NCBI RefSeq assembly: GCF_027474405.1
Contig: NZ_CP114871.1
Coordinates: 3,171,001 to 3,235,000 of the forward strand
Length of the DNA stretch: 64,000 nt
Origin: Caulobacter sp. NIBR2454
Lineage (GTDB): Bacteria; Pseudomonadota; Alphaproteobacteria; Caulobacterales; Caulobacteraceae
Reading direction: 5' to 3'
This document shows positions 45,476 to 54,424 of the stretch, piece by piece (position 1 is the first letter of the stretch; the number at the start of each line of letters is the position of its first letter). A program made the translations under genes and the position numbers. The notes under the pieces are model-generated. The model had not been told where the DNA came from. It worked only from the letters and a program-made list of their open reading frames with translations, and ran no database searches.

Positions 45476-46366
45476 TCAGTGATTGATGTCGATCAGGACC
45501 AACACCGGCCGCTGGCTGGACCACTGCGGACGGTCATGTGGCGGGGCGGCGGGTTGCGCGATCCAGGCGGCGAACAGACTGATCACGCCCAATGAGGCCA
45601 CCAGCAGCGGGCCAGCCGATTGAGGACGAGCCGCCACAGCCATCTGCGCCACGCGCATCTCCAGCGGATGAGGCGCGGGGGCCGGCCAGGAACAGCCGAT
45701 AGGCGGCGTAGCCGGCGACAGCTGGGTCTTCAGCAAGGCCTCGGCATAGATCCGGCGCTGACGCGGGTGCTGGGCCAGGACCGCCGCGTCGCAGGCCAGC
45801 TCCTGGTCCAGGCGCATCATTCGGATGGCGAAGGGGACGAGCGGATTGAACCACGCCAGGCATTGCAGCGCCGCGGCCAGGGCGACCGCGCGGTGGTCGC
45901 CCCGGGCCAGATGGGCCCGTTCGTGAGCCCGGACCAGACGACGTTCGGCCGGCCCATAACGTGACTCATCGGCGGGCATGACTATGCGGGGCGTGAGCAG
46001 GCCTACCACCGCCGGCCCCGCATGACCCGCACGAGCCGCTCGCAGGAAGCGCAACTGCATGAGGGCGAAGATCGCCGCGGTCACGGTCAGGCCTGAGAAC
46101 CAGACCACCGTCAGCGGCTGCGCCAGACCGGCGCCTTCCAATAGTTGGGGCAGATGGGCCAGGAAGGGCCGCTCCCCCTCCGCCGCGGCGGTCAAGGGCG
46201 GCAGCAGAGCGCCGAACGCCGCGAGGGGCGGCACGATCCAGAGGCCGTAGAGGGTCTGAGAGGCCAGATGGCGACGCGCCAGCGGACGCACCGCCAGCAC
46301 CAGCAGGATAGCCAGGGAGCCCGCGAGATTGGCGCGGATCAGGGCGGCTAGCAGCTCAGCCATCAT
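45476..46366 (-). CDS. M56 (BlaR1-like) membrane metallopeptidase without sensor domain
   Basis: A 296-residue membrane protein with four or more helices (LAGSLAILLVLAVRPLARR; LYGLWIVPPLAAFGALL; VVWFSGLTVTAAIFALMQL; LVASLGVISLFAAWIAQ). The zinc motif HERAH lies in RAHERAHLARGDH near residue 150, followed by LACDAAVL. It overlaps the BlaI-type gene by 11 bases. BlaR1 cleaves BlaI after antibiotic sensing, but this protein stops shortly after the fourth helix and has no extracellular penicillin-binding domain. The signal must be different, or sensed by the membrane part. Confidence 0.88.
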   Translation of the reverse strand: MMAELLAALIRANLAGSLAILLVLAVRPLARRHLASQTLYGLWIVPPLAAFGALLPPLTAAAEGERPFLAHLPQLLEGAGLAQPLTVVWFSGLTVTAAIFALMQLRFLRAARAGHAGPAVVGLLTPRIVMPADESRYGPAERRLVRAHERAHLARGDHRAVALAAALQCLAWFNPLVPFAIRMMRLDQELACDAAVLAQHPRQRRIYAEALLKTQLSPATPPIGCSWPAPAPHPLEMRVAQMAVAARPQSAGPLLVASLGVISLFAAWIAQPAAPPHDRPQWSSQRPVLVLIDINH

Positions 46367-46727
46367 CCTCCAACTCCGCGATCAGGCGCTTGAGGCGGGC
46401 GATCTCGTCAGGCGAAAGGTCGCGATGCTTGGCGAAATGCGCGACCAGGGGCGACAGCTCGCCGCCGAAAAGGCGGTCCAGCAGCCCTTGGCTTTCAACG
46501 GTCAGATAGTCGGTCCGGCTGACTAGCGGGCGATAGCGCACCCGTCCCTCGGAGCGTTCGGAGATCAGGGCCTTCTTCTTGAGCAGGCGGTTGATCAGCG
46601 TCTTGACCGTCGCCTCGCCCCAGTTCTGGGCCTCGCCGGTCTCGCGCACCAATTCTTCGGCGGTCGAGGGGCCGCGCGTCCAGAGCGCCTCCATGATGCA
46701 GCTCTCGGCCGCGGAGATCTTGATCAT
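46356..46727 (-). CDS. BlaI/MecI family transcriptional repressor
   Basis: A 123-residue winged-helix repressor: ISAAESCIMEALWTRGPSTA, then WGEATVKTLINRLLKKKALI (recognition helix) and a dimerisation tail. BlaI proteins are inactivated by cleavage by the partner M56 peptidase, which is encoded just downstream with an 11-base overlap. No beta-lactamase or PBP gene is next to the pair here, so its targets lie elsewhere. The 52-base gap upstream includes TGTTAC-GCC-TGTACA (minus strand), a possible operator. Confidence 0.9.
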   Translation of the reverse strand: MIKISAAESCIMEALWTRGPSTAEELVRETGEAQNWGEATVKTLINRLLKKKALISERSEGRVRYRPLVSRTDYLTVESQGLLDRLFGGELSPLVAHFAKHRDLSPDEIARLKRLIAELEDDG

Positions 46728-46779
46728 GGAACGAGCTTACGCCGTTCAGAGGCAATGTACAGGCGTAACATGGCGGGGA

Positions 46780-47454
46780 TCACGGTCGTTTGGCCAGCCA
46801 GATCATGTGCTTGGCGCCGCGCCCCGTTCTGCTGGCGCGGACACGCGCCTCTTCGACTGCAAACCCGGCGCGTTTGAGACGACGGGTGAAGGCGTCGTCG
46901 GGGGCTGATGACCAGACCGCTAGGACGCCGCCCGGCCGCAGCGCCGCGCGGGCCGCCTGGAGGCCGGCGGGGCTGTAGAGGCCGTCATTGGCCGCGCGGG
47001 TGAGGCCGTCCGGTCCGTTGTCCACATCCAGCAGGATGGCGTCCCATTCGCCCTGGGGGCCATGGATCAAGTCGCCGACATCGCAGGTGTGGATGCTGAC
47101 ACGCGGGTCGTCGAGGCAACCGTCGAAAACGTCCGCCAAGGGCCCGCGCGCCCAGGCGACGATCGAGGGCACAAGTTCGGCCACCGTCATCCTGGCGTCG
47201 GCGCCCCAAGCGCCCAGCGCCGCGCGCAGGGTGAAGCCCATGCCCAGGCCTCCGATCAGGATCGATGGCCCAGCCCGCCCCGCCAGACGCTCGCAGGTCA
47301 GAGTGGCCAAGGCCTCTTCCGAACCGCTGAGGCGGCTGTTCATCAGCTCGATGGCCCCGGCCATGATCGAGAACTCATGCCCGCGCTGCATCAGACGCAG
47401 TTCGCCGCCTTGGTCAGGAACGACAGCCGTGTCCAAGTGCTTCCAGGGGATCAT
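46780..47454 (-). CDS. Spermidine-synthase-like methyltransferase-fold protein
   Basis: A 224-residue protein of the SpeE-like SAM-binding fold. The glycine motif is ILIGGLGMGFTLRAAL, the acidic end of strand 2 is VAELVPSIVAWARG, and DAILLDVDNGPDGL carries the strand 4 aspartates. The ATG at 47454 is used; upstream in-frame codons lack similarity. It lacks the polyamine-synthase tail, so another methyl or aminopropyl role is possible. It is a single gene, convergent with nothing and 52 bases from the BlaI gene start side. Confidence 0.8.
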   Translation of the reverse strand: MIPWKHLDTAVVPDQGGELRLMQRGHEFSIMAGAIELMNSRLSGSEEALATLTCERLAGRAGPSILIGGLGMGFTLRAALGAWGADARMTVAELVPSIVAWARGPLADVFDGCLDDPRVSIHTCDVGDLIHGPQGEWDAILLDVDNGPDGLTRAANDGLYSPAGLQAARAALRPGGVLAVWSSAPDDAFTRRLKRAGFAVEEARVRASRTGRGAKHMIWLAKRP

Positions 47455-47615
47455 TGTAGCGGTTCCGGATCGCGCTGGGGCCAACGCAAGGATGGATGCT
47501 CCATACCCAAGCGCGACGTCACAGCCTAGTCGGCGAGGTTTCCCACAAGCGACGTCTGGCATGAACAATTATTCGCTCTATATCCTGTTACAGTTTTCGC
47601 GAAAGGAAGCCTCCC

Positions 47616-48176
47616 ATGACCCAAGCCCGCACCGTCGCCGTTCTCGTAGGCAGCCTTCGCAAGGCGTCGCTGAGCCGCAAGATCGCGCACGCGCTCGCCG
47701 CCCTTGCGCCGGACAACCTGACCCTCAAAATCGTCGAGATCGGCGACCTACCGCACTACAATCAAGATCTTGAGGAAGAGGGCCCGGTCCCTGCGGCCTG
47801 GACCGAGTTTCGCCAGGCCGTGAGCGCCGCCGACGCCGTGCTGTTCGTGACGCCCGAGTATAACCGCTCGGTTCCCGGCGCGCTAAAGAACGCTATCGAT
47901 GTCGGCTCGCGCCCCTATGGAAAGAGCGCCTTCAACGCCAAGCCGGCGGCCGTGCTCAGCCAGTCGCCCGGCGCGCTGGCGGCCTTCGGCGCCAACCATC
48001 ACCTGCGCCAGTCACTGGTGTTCCTGAACATGCCGGTGCTGCAGCAGCCGGAAGCCTATGTCGGCGCCTCAGCCACCCTGTTCGACGAGAGCGGCGAGCT
48101 GGTGAAGGACGACACCCGCGCCTTCTTCACCACCTTCATGGCCGCCTTCGCGGCCTGGATCGAAAAGACCGCCTAG
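47616..48176 (+). CDS. NADPH-dependent FMN reductase
   Basis: A 186-residue flavodoxin-like reductase (chromate-reductase/azoreductase type). AVLVGSLRKASLSRKIAHAL binds FMN phosphate, VTPEYNRSVPGALKNAIDVG is the second family signature and AVLSQSPGALAAFGANH is a third. It reduces flavin or quinone with NADPH and counters redox stress. Shine-Dalgarno AAAGGAAG precedes the ATG. Its stop overlaps the stop of the convergent NlpC/P60 gene. Confidence 0.92.
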   Translation: MTQARTVAVLVGSLRKASLSRKIAHALAALAPDNLTLKIVEIGDLPHYNQDLEEEGPVPAAWTEFRQAVSAADAVLFVTPEYNRSVPGALKNAIDVGSRPYGKSAFNAKPAAVLSQSPGALAAFGANHHLRQSLVFLNMPVLQQPEAYVGASATLFDESGELVKDDTRAFFTTFMAAFAAWIEKTA

Positions 48177-49006
48177 GGCCTGCGGAACGCCGTCGGAGGG
48201 CCATAGACCGCGCCGATGCGCGCCAGCGCGTCGGCCAGCGGCTCGATGGTCACGTCCATGAAGTGGGCGTTGGCGTGAACGATCCGCGCCGCGTCCAGCA
48301 TCATCACCACGTGCCCCTTCCAGAACACCAGATCGCCCCGGCGAAGCTGGTCCGGGCTGATGGGTTCGCCCAGCCCGGCGGCCTGCATGTCGGTGTCGCG
48401 GGGACAGGAGCGACCGCAGGCATAGAGCGCCTGCTGGATCAGGCCAGAGCAGTCCAGGCCAAGGCTCTCGCGACCGCCCCACTGATAGGGCGCCCCGATG
48501 AACCGTTCAGCCACGGCGGCGGGGTCGGAGTCGAACTCGCCCAGCGGCGCAAGATGCGCTTCGACAAACCAGCCTGCGTCGGCGACCTTGGCGAAACGCC
48601 CCTCGCGCGCTTCCACCGCCACCAGGGCGTTCAGCGAGTATAGCCCGACGGGCTTGCTCTTGATGTCCGGCGCGCTGAACGCATAGGTGCGGATCGCCGA
48701 GACGCGGTGAGTGGCCGACGCGCCGACGGGGCCAAGCGCCGCGCTTTCCACGAAGCCCACATAGCCGTCGCGGGCCGCCTGGCCCCAGCAGAAGCCGCCG
48801 GTCTCCTCCAGTACGTCGAAGGCTTCGCCAAACAGGAGTTGATCCCACTGCTCGGCGTCCGGCGCGGGCGCCTTGCGCAGGGCGGTCGAGGGAGTGGTCA
48901 CGACCATGCGGCGTGGCTCGGCGAACAGGTCGGCGCGGACCAGACCTTCCAAGGCGACGGCGGCGAGGTCTGGCCGAGCCAGGGTCAGGCGAGGATCAAA
49001 GCTCAT
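48173..49006 (-). CDS. NlpC/P60 family cell-wall hydrolase with SH3 domains
   Basis: A 277-residue cysteine peptidase. Two bacterial SH3-type modules occupy residues 25-160 (TTPSTALRKAP; GYVGFVESAAL). The catalytic domain follows with Cys in LDCSGLIQQAL, His in GHVVMMLD and a third polar residue in VHANAHF. It would cut peptide stems of peptidoglycan, typically gamma-D-Glu-DAP bonds. No signal peptide is visible, so it may act on recycled muropeptides in the cytoplasm. Its ATG overlaps the leucyl aminopeptidase stop (ATGA), a pairing that suggests joint use in peptide recycling. Confidence 0.92.
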   Translation of the reverse strand: MSFDPRLTLARPDLAAVALEGLVRADLFAEPRRMVVTTPSTALRKAPAPDAEQWDQLLFGEAFDVLEETGGFCWGQAARDGYVGFVESAALGPVGASATHRVSAIRTYAFSAPDIKSKPVGLYSLNALVAVEAREGRFAKVADAGWFVEAHLAPLGEFDSDPAAVAERFIGAPYQWGGRESLGLDCSGLIQQALYACGRSCPRDTDMQAAGLGEPISPDQLRRGDLVFWKGHVVMMLDAARIVHANAHFMDVTIEPLADALARIGAVYGPPTAFRRP

Positions 49007-50382
49007 GAATAGCGCCCCTTGAGGACGGCGTAGAGGGCGCGAACCGCCTGGGCGGCGGCGCCGGCGGCGTGTCCCGGGCGACCCTTGGGATTCCAGGCGA
49101 AGATGTCGAAGTGAACCCAAGAACCCTCAGGCGCGAACCGCTGCAGGAAGAGAGCTGCGGTCACGGAGCCGGCTTGGGCCCAGGCGTCGGGGTCGTTCTT
49201 CAGGTCGGCGATGTCGCCGTCCAGCGCCTCCTCGTAGCCGGCCCAGAGCGGCATGCGCCACAACGGGTCATCCACCAATTTGGCGGCCTGCGCCAAGTCA
49301 ACGGCGAGGGCGTCATCGGCGGTGTAGAACGGGATCACCTGCGGGCCCAGCGCGATACGGGCGGCCCCCGTCAAGGTGGCCATATCGATCGTCAGGACCG
49401 GCGACAGCTCTGCGGCGCGAGTCAGGGCGTCGGCCAGGATCAGGCGGCCCTCGGCGTCCGTATTGCCGACCTCCACTGTCAGGCCCTTGCGCGTTTGGAG
49501 TACATCGCCGGGACGCATGGCGTCGCCACTGATGGCGTTCTCCACGACCGGCAGCAGGACATGCAGCCGAACCTTGAGCCCCGCCGCCATGACCATGCGG
49601 CCCAACGCCAAGGCGTGAGCCGCGCCGCCCATATCCTTCTTCATCAGCCGCATGCCCGACGACGGCTTGATGTCGAGACCGCCGGTGTCGAACACCACGC
49701 CCTTGCCGACGATGGCGACGACCGGCGCGGCGGGATCGCCCCAGGCCAGCTCGATCATGCGTGGAGCGCGATCGGCATGGGCTGCCCGGCCGACGGCGTG
49801 GATGGCGGGGTAGTTCTGGCCCAGCAGGTCGTCGCCGATCACGACGCTGATCTGCGCGCCATGCTTCTCTGCGATTTCGCGGGCGATGGTCTCGATCTGA
49901 CGCGGGCCCATGTCGTTGGCGGGCGTATTGACCATGTCGCAAGCCAGGGCGCAGGCGTGGGCGACGGCCTGGGCCTCGGCCAGATCGACGCCTTCGGCGA
50001 CCAGCCGGGGTCCGGCCTCCCGCGCCTTGCGATAGCGGTCGAAACGATAGGTCCCCAGGGCGAAGGCCAGGGTCGCCTGGTGGCGATCCAGATCGTCCGG
50101 CGCGGTCTCGATGCGATAGTCGCCAGCCGGCAGGGCGGCGCCGAGGGCGCGGAAGATAGAGGCTTGGCCGGCTTCACCCATCCCCAGCAGGGCTAGGGCG
50201 GGCGCGCCATCCTGTCCGGGAACGGTCAGGACCTGGCCAGCCTTGGCCTTGAATTCTTTGAGGGCCGCATAACCGCGCAGGAAGGGCGGCGCAGACTCCA
50301 GAAAGGATTCGAGCTGGGCGGGGCGCAGGGCGTGGACCGGCAACGCGGTCCCTTCAGCGGTGGTGATGAGGCTTTCGGACAT
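49003..50382 (-). CDS. Leucyl aminopeptidase family protein (M17)
   Basis: A 459-residue cytosolic dizinc aminopeptidase. Active-site blocks: VVFDTGGLDIKPSSGMRLMK with the catalytic Lys, KKDMGGAAHALALG, and the M17 signature NTDAEGRLILADAL. The N-terminal domain is divergent. It is translationally coupled to the NlpC/P60 gene, which suggests that murein peptides are among the substrates. The ATG at 50382 is chosen; the reading frame extends upstream without homology. Confidence 0.95.
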   Translation of the reverse strand: MSESLITTAEGTALPVHALRPAQLESFLESAPPFLRGYAALKEFKAKAGQVLTVPGQDGAPALALLGMGEAGQASIFRALGAALPAGDYRIETAPDDLDRHQATLAFALGTYRFDRYRKAREAGPRLVAEGVDLAEAQAVAHACALACDMVNTPANDMGPRQIETIAREIAEKHGAQISVVIGDDLLGQNYPAIHAVGRAAHADRAPRMIELAWGDPAAPVVAIVGKGVVFDTGGLDIKPSSGMRLMKKDMGGAAHALALGRMVMAAGLKVRLHVLLPVVENAISGDAMRPGDVLQTRKGLTVEVGNTDAEGRLILADALTRAAELSPVLTIDMATLTGAARIALGPQVIPFYTADDALAVDLAQAAKLVDDPLWRMPLWAGYEEALDGDIADLKNDPDAWAQAGSVTAALFLQRFAPEGSWVHFDIFAWNPKGRPGHAAGAAAQAVRALYAVLKGRYS

Positions 50383-50465
50383 GGAGGCACACCACGGATT
50401 TATGCTTAACGCGCCGTTAAAGGCGCCCGCCACATGCTGGTCGGACACCTGCAGAGACCGACAAC

Positions 50466-51230
50466 ATGTGTCGCACCATAGCGCTCGCCGCAACCATCCT
50501 GGCACTCACGGCGACCTACGCGTCCGCTGATGAGGCGCCGCGAAAGGCCGGGGCCGCGGAACGGACTTCGGCCGCGCGTCTGGACCCGTTGGGCCGCGCC
50601 GCCTTCTGGGCGCGGGAGGCGGAGCTGGACAGCCGCGACGCCGAGGCCGGCGTAGCCTTGTCGCAGGCTCTGCGGGCGCTTGGCCGCAACGACGAGGCCG
50701 CCGCGGCGGCCGGCAAGGTTCTCATCAACACGCCCGACGATATCGGCGCTCTGCTTGAACAGGCTCGATCGCAGATCGCGTCGGGCCAGGGGTTCTTCGC
50801 CATCGAGCCGGCGGAACGCGCCGCCCGGCTGGCGCCTCAAGACTGGAGGCCCGCCGCCCTGCTAGCAGTCGCCCTCGAGCAGGCTGAGCGCGACGATGAG
50901 GCTCGCGTCGCCCATCAGCGCGCTCTCACCTTGGCCCCCGCGGAGCCGACCGTGCTCAGCAACGCCGCTCTCTATCACGCCGGCCACGGTGAATTGTCCC
51001 AGGCCGAGAGCATGCTGCGCAAGGCCGCCGCCATGCCGTCAGCGAGCGCGCAGGTGCGATTGAACCTGGTGCTCGTGGTCGGCCTTCAAGGGCGGTTCGA
51101 CGAGGCCGAAGCCCTGGCCCGAAAGGAACTGCCGCCCGAGACGGTACGCGCCAACATGGCCTGGCTGAAGTCTCGCACGAGCGCCACCGCCGCGACGACG
51201 CGGTCCTGGGACGCAATGCGCGGCTCTTGA
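50466..51230 (+). CDS. TadD-like TPR protein of the Tad/Cpa pilus machinery
   Basis: A 254-residue exported protein. Signal peptide MCRTIALAATILALTATYAS, then five to six TPR units (about residues 45-240). The last unit, VRLNLVLVVGLQGRFDEAEA, with LARKELPPE and MAWLKS, is the pattern I associate with TadD at its C-terminus. TadD is a probable lipoprotein or scaffold for secretin assembly in Tad pilus export. The main pilus cluster (tadC, tadB, cpaF, cpaE) begins 8.4 kb away on the opposite strand. Confidence 0.75.
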   Translation: MCRTIALAATILALTATYASADEAPRKAGAAERTSAARLDPLGRAAFWAREAELDSRDAEAGVALSQALRALGRNDEAAAAAGKVLINTPDDIGALLEQARSQIASGQGFFAIEPAERAARLAPQDWRPAALLAVALEQAERDDEARVAHQRALTLAPAEPTVLSNAALYHAGHGELSQAESMLRKAAAMPSASAQVRLNLVLVVGLQGRFDEAEALARKELPPETVRANMAWLKSRTSATAATTRSWDAMRGS

Positions 51231-51313
51231 GCCTGAGCGCGACATCCACAAACCTGCGAGCGCCGTAGTTAGACCCTAGGCGGGCGGTTCCGCCGGCAGT
51301 GAAGGACACGCCT

Positions 51314-51688
51314 ATGATCGCTCTGGTCCTGGCTCTCGCGGTCGCAGCCGCCCCGACGCCCCAACCCCTAACGGGCGACTGGGTCGTCGATCTCACTCCC
51401 GGTGGCGGCAAGCCCTATCTGAAGGGCATGAGTCTGACGCTGGCGGAGGACGGCACGGTCACCGGCAGCTTCTATGACAGCGCTATCGAAGCCGGCCGCT
51501 GGAAAACATCCAAGGGCCGTACCTGTGTCAGCTTTCGCACGGGCGATGGCCAGGGACCCTATCATACCGCGGCCTGCATCCAGGATGGCGCGGTGACCGG
51601 TCAGACCTGGGCCGAACATCGCAAATTCGTCTTCATCTGGTCCGCCCGCAAAGCAACAGCTGACGATGTGAAGGCCGAGTGGTGGTGA
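51314..51688 (+). CDS. Small exported protein of unknown function
   Basis: A 124-residue protein with a short signal peptide (MIALVLALAVAAAP). The body is beta-rich: LTGDWVVDLTPGGGKPYLKG, then EDGTVTGSFYDSAIEAGRWK and CVSFRTGDGQG, with a cysteine pair. It looks like a small lipocalin-like or DUF-type beta-barrel, but I cannot name the family. ATG at 51314 has GAAGGA eight bases upstream. It is followed by a 210-base gap with only the TonB-dependent receptor's leader. Confidence 0.65.
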   Translation: MIALVLALAVAAAPTPQPLTGDWVVDLTPGGGKPYLKGMSLTLAEDGTVTGSFYDSAIEAGRWKTSKGRTCVSFRTGDGQGPYHTAACIQDGAVTGQTWAEHRKFVFIWSARKATADDVKAEWW

Positions 51689-51898
51689 GCGCTTCGAAGG
51701 CCGCCGCGCGATAAAGGCGCCACAGGCCAAATCTTTCCGAGCGGCCTCAGAAACGACTTAGCTGCAACAGCATTGAAATCCGGCTGCAACCTCAGCCCGG
51801 CATCAGGCGAAACTGACCGGGAGGTTCCGGTTCGCCTTCACACCGCCGCGTCCAGCGGCTCGCATAACGATCAGTAGCGCTCCAAGGAGCAACGCACC

Positions 51899-54415
51899 TT
51901 GTCTCGACCCCGTGACCGCCGTTTCGCGCTGGGCGTTTCCGCCCTCGCCCTGCTCAGCCTCGCCAGCCCGCTCCGGGCGCAGCAAGCTGTTCAGCCGCAA
52001 GCCTCGCAAGCCGCCCCCGCGCCGGTTCAGGACGAGTACGCCGACGAAGAGACCGAGGTCGAGGCCCTGGTGGTCACCTCCTCACGTCAACAAGGCGCCG
52101 TCATCGGCGACATCCCGCCGGAACTGCAGCTGAGCCCCCGCGACATCCGCGCCTATGGCGTGAGCAACGTCTCGGAGCTGATCACCGCCCTCGCCCCCCA
52201 GACCAGCAGCGGGCGCGGCTCTGGCCGGCCGGTGATCCTGGTCAACGGACAGCGTATCGCCAGCTTCCAGGAAATCCGCGACTTTCCGACCGAAGCCATC
52301 CTGCGGGTCGATATCCTGCCCGAGGAAGTCTCGCTCAAATACGGCTACCGGGCCGACCAGCGGGTGATCAACTTGGTGCTGCGCAACCGGTTCAGGGCCC
52401 TGACTCTTGAAGGCGCGGTCAAAACACCGACCCAGGGCGCGGGCGAGGTGTTCGAGGCCAAGGCCAACAGCCTGCGCATCCAGCGCGAACGCCGCCTGAT
52501 GCTCGACGCCAAGGCGTCCAAGACCAATGACATCCTTGAGAGCGACCGCGACATCGCCAACACCACCGGCGACGCCAATTACCGTACGCTGCAACCCGAT
52601 TCCGAGAGCGTGACCCTCACCGCTGTCCTGGCCCGCCCCCTCAAGGAGGGGATGGCCGCCAGCATCAACGGCTCGCTCGACGCCAGCCGCAATGTCAGCC
52701 TGCTTGGCATCGCCGCTGGCTCGAACTTGGACCCGGTCGATCCCTTCGCCCTGGCCGACCCCGACGCCCGTCGCCGCACGGCTGACGCCGTCGCCGGTCA
52801 TGCCGGCGGTTCGATCAACGGCGCGCTCAAAGGCTGGATGTGGTCGCTCACCGGCAACGCCGACTACGGCGACACCCTGACGCGCACCGACCGCGAAGTC
52901 TCTGGCCTGGCCTATACGGACAAGTCGCGCTCGATCACCACTTCGGCGGATGCCGAGCTGGTCGCCAACGGACGGCTGATCGATCTCGATGCCGGCGCCA
53001 TCCAGAGCACTCTCAAGCTGGGGCTGGCGACCTCGGGATTCGAGACGCGATCCCTGCGGGCTGGCGTGCTGTCGACCGGCGACCTGTCGCGCGACACCGG
53101 CAGCTTCCAGGCCAATATCGATGTGCCTCTGGCCAGCCGGAACAGGGAGGTGCGCGCGGCGCTCGGCGACCTGTCGGCGAACCTGAACTTCGCCGTCGAT
53201 GAATTGTCGGACTTCGGAACCCTGACCACCATCGGCTACGGCCTGAACTGGTCGCCGATCAAGCCGCTGCGCCTCATCGCCTCCATGACCGACGAGGAGA
53301 ACGCGCCGACGGTCGAGCAACTGGGCGGGCCGACGCTGGTCACCCCCGGATCGCGCGTGTTCGACTTCGTCCGTGGCGAGACCGTCGAGGTCACCCGGAT
53401 CGAAGGGGGCAACCCCGGCCTCGACGCCGCCAATCGGCAGGTGATGAAGCTGGGCCTTACCCTGAAGCCCTTCGACGAGACCGACCTGACCGTCACCGCC
53501 AACTGGGTCCGCACCGAGACGAAGGACCTGATCGCGTCCTTCCCGTCCGCCAGCAACCAGATTGAGGCCGCTTTCCCCGAACGCTTCGTGCGCGACGCCG
53601 ATGGCCGCCTGCTTCAGATCGACAGCCGTCCGATCAACTTCGATCGCCGCGAGACCGAAGAGCTGCGCTGGGGCTTCACCTGGCGCAAGCCGCTGGCCAG
53701 CAACCGAGGACCAGGAGGCGCCCAGGGCGGCCCAGGCCAACCCACGCGGACGGGCGACCAACCTGGACCTGGCGTCGATGGCCCGCCCCCCGAGGGGGCC
53801 GGCGAAGGCCGTGGCCCCGGCGGCGGCGGTCCGCGCTTTGGAGGCCCCGGTGGACCTGGCGGCTTTGGGCCGCGCGGTGGCGGCAACCTGCAACTTGGCG
53901 CCTTCCACACCCTGCGCCTGCAGGACGAGATCTTCATCCGGCCTGGGGCGCCGTCGCTGGACCTGTTGGATGGCGACGCGCTGGGCAACAGCGGCGGTCA
54001 GCCGCGCCACCAGATCGATCTACAGGCCAACGCCTCGAAGAACGGCCTCGGCGTGGCCATGAACGCCCGCTGGCAGAGCGGCACCACGGTCGAGGGCTCG
54101 GCCCTTGGGGACCTGGAATTCGATCCTCTGACGACATTGAATGTCCGCTTCTTCGCCGATCTGGGGGCTCAGCCCTGGGCGCGGCGGAATCCCTGGCTGC
54201 GAGGCGCGCGCCTTTCGCTCTCGGTGGACAATCTCTTCGACGCCCGGCAGGAGGTCCAGTCCGGCAGCGGGGCCACCCCGATCAACTTCCAGCCCGACTA
54301 TCTCGACCCGCTGGGCCGGCAGGTGCGCGTCAGCTTCCGCAAGCTGTTCTTCACGCCCCCGCCGCCCGCGCCGCGTCTGCAGAACACGGGTGGCCGGCCA
54401 GCCCCGCGTCCTTAG
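51899..54415 (+). CDS. TonB-dependent outer-membrane receptor with Gly/Pro-rich insert
   Basis: An 838-residue receptor, starting at TTG with AAGGAG nine bases upstream. Signal peptide at residues 1-27. The plug domain (about 50-160) shows VEALVVTSSRQ, a TonB-box-like edge, and VSNVSELITAL, PVILVNGQRIASFQEI and EAILRVDILPEEVSLKYGY. The barrel follows from about 165, and its C-terminal part contains LSLSVDNLFDARQEV and VRVSFRKLFF, both typical. Between residues about 595 and 665 lies a segment made of Gly/Pro runs (GPGGAQGGPGQP, GGGGPRFGGPGGPGGFG), unusual inside a barrel. The ligand is unknown. Confidence 0.93.
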   Translation: MSRPRDRRFALGVSALALLSLASPLRAQQAVQPQASQAAPAPVQDEYADEETEVEALVVTSSRQQGAVIGDIPPELQLSPRDIRAYGVSNVSELITALAPQTSSGRGSGRPVILVNGQRIASFQEIRDFPTEAILRVDILPEEVSLKYGYRADQRVINLVLRNRFRALTLEGAVKTPTQGAGEVFEAKANSLRIQRERRLMLDAKASKTNDILESDRDIANTTGDANYRTLQPDSESVTLTAVLARPLKEGMAASINGSLDASRNVSLLGIAAGSNLDPVDPFALADPDARRRTADAVAGHAGGSINGALKGWMWSLTGNADYGDTLTRTDREVSGLAYTDKSRSITTSADAELVANGRLIDLDAGAIQSTLKLGLATSGFETRSLRAGVLSTGDLSRDTGSFQANIDVPLASRNREVRAALGDLSANLNFAVDELSDFGTLTTIGYGLNWSPIKPLRLIASMTDEENAPTVEQLGGPTLVTPGSRVFDFVRGETVEVTRIEGGNPGLDAANRQVMKLGLTLKPFDETDLTVTANWVRTETKDLIASFPSASNQIEAAFPERFVRDADGRLLQIDSRPINFDRRETEELRWGFTWRKPLASNRGPGGAQGGPGQPTRTGDQPGPGVDGPPPEGAGEGRGPGGGGPRFGGPGGPGGFGPRGGGNLQLGAFHTLRLQDEIFIRPGAPSLDLLDGDALGNSGGQPRHQIDLQANASKNGLGVAMNARWQSGTTVEGSALGDLEFDPLTTLNVRFFADLGAQPWARRNPWLRGARLSLSVDNLFDARQEVQSGSGATPINFQPDYLDPLGRQVRVSFRKLFFTPPPPAPRLQNTGGRPAPRP

Positions 54416-54424
54416 GACCGAATG

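Noticed and set aside
52082..54010. A 642-codon open frame on the minus strand opposite the TonB-dependent receptor
   Set aside because: The receptor frame has a signal peptide, plug and barrel motifs. The antisense product shows none and has typical shadow composition.
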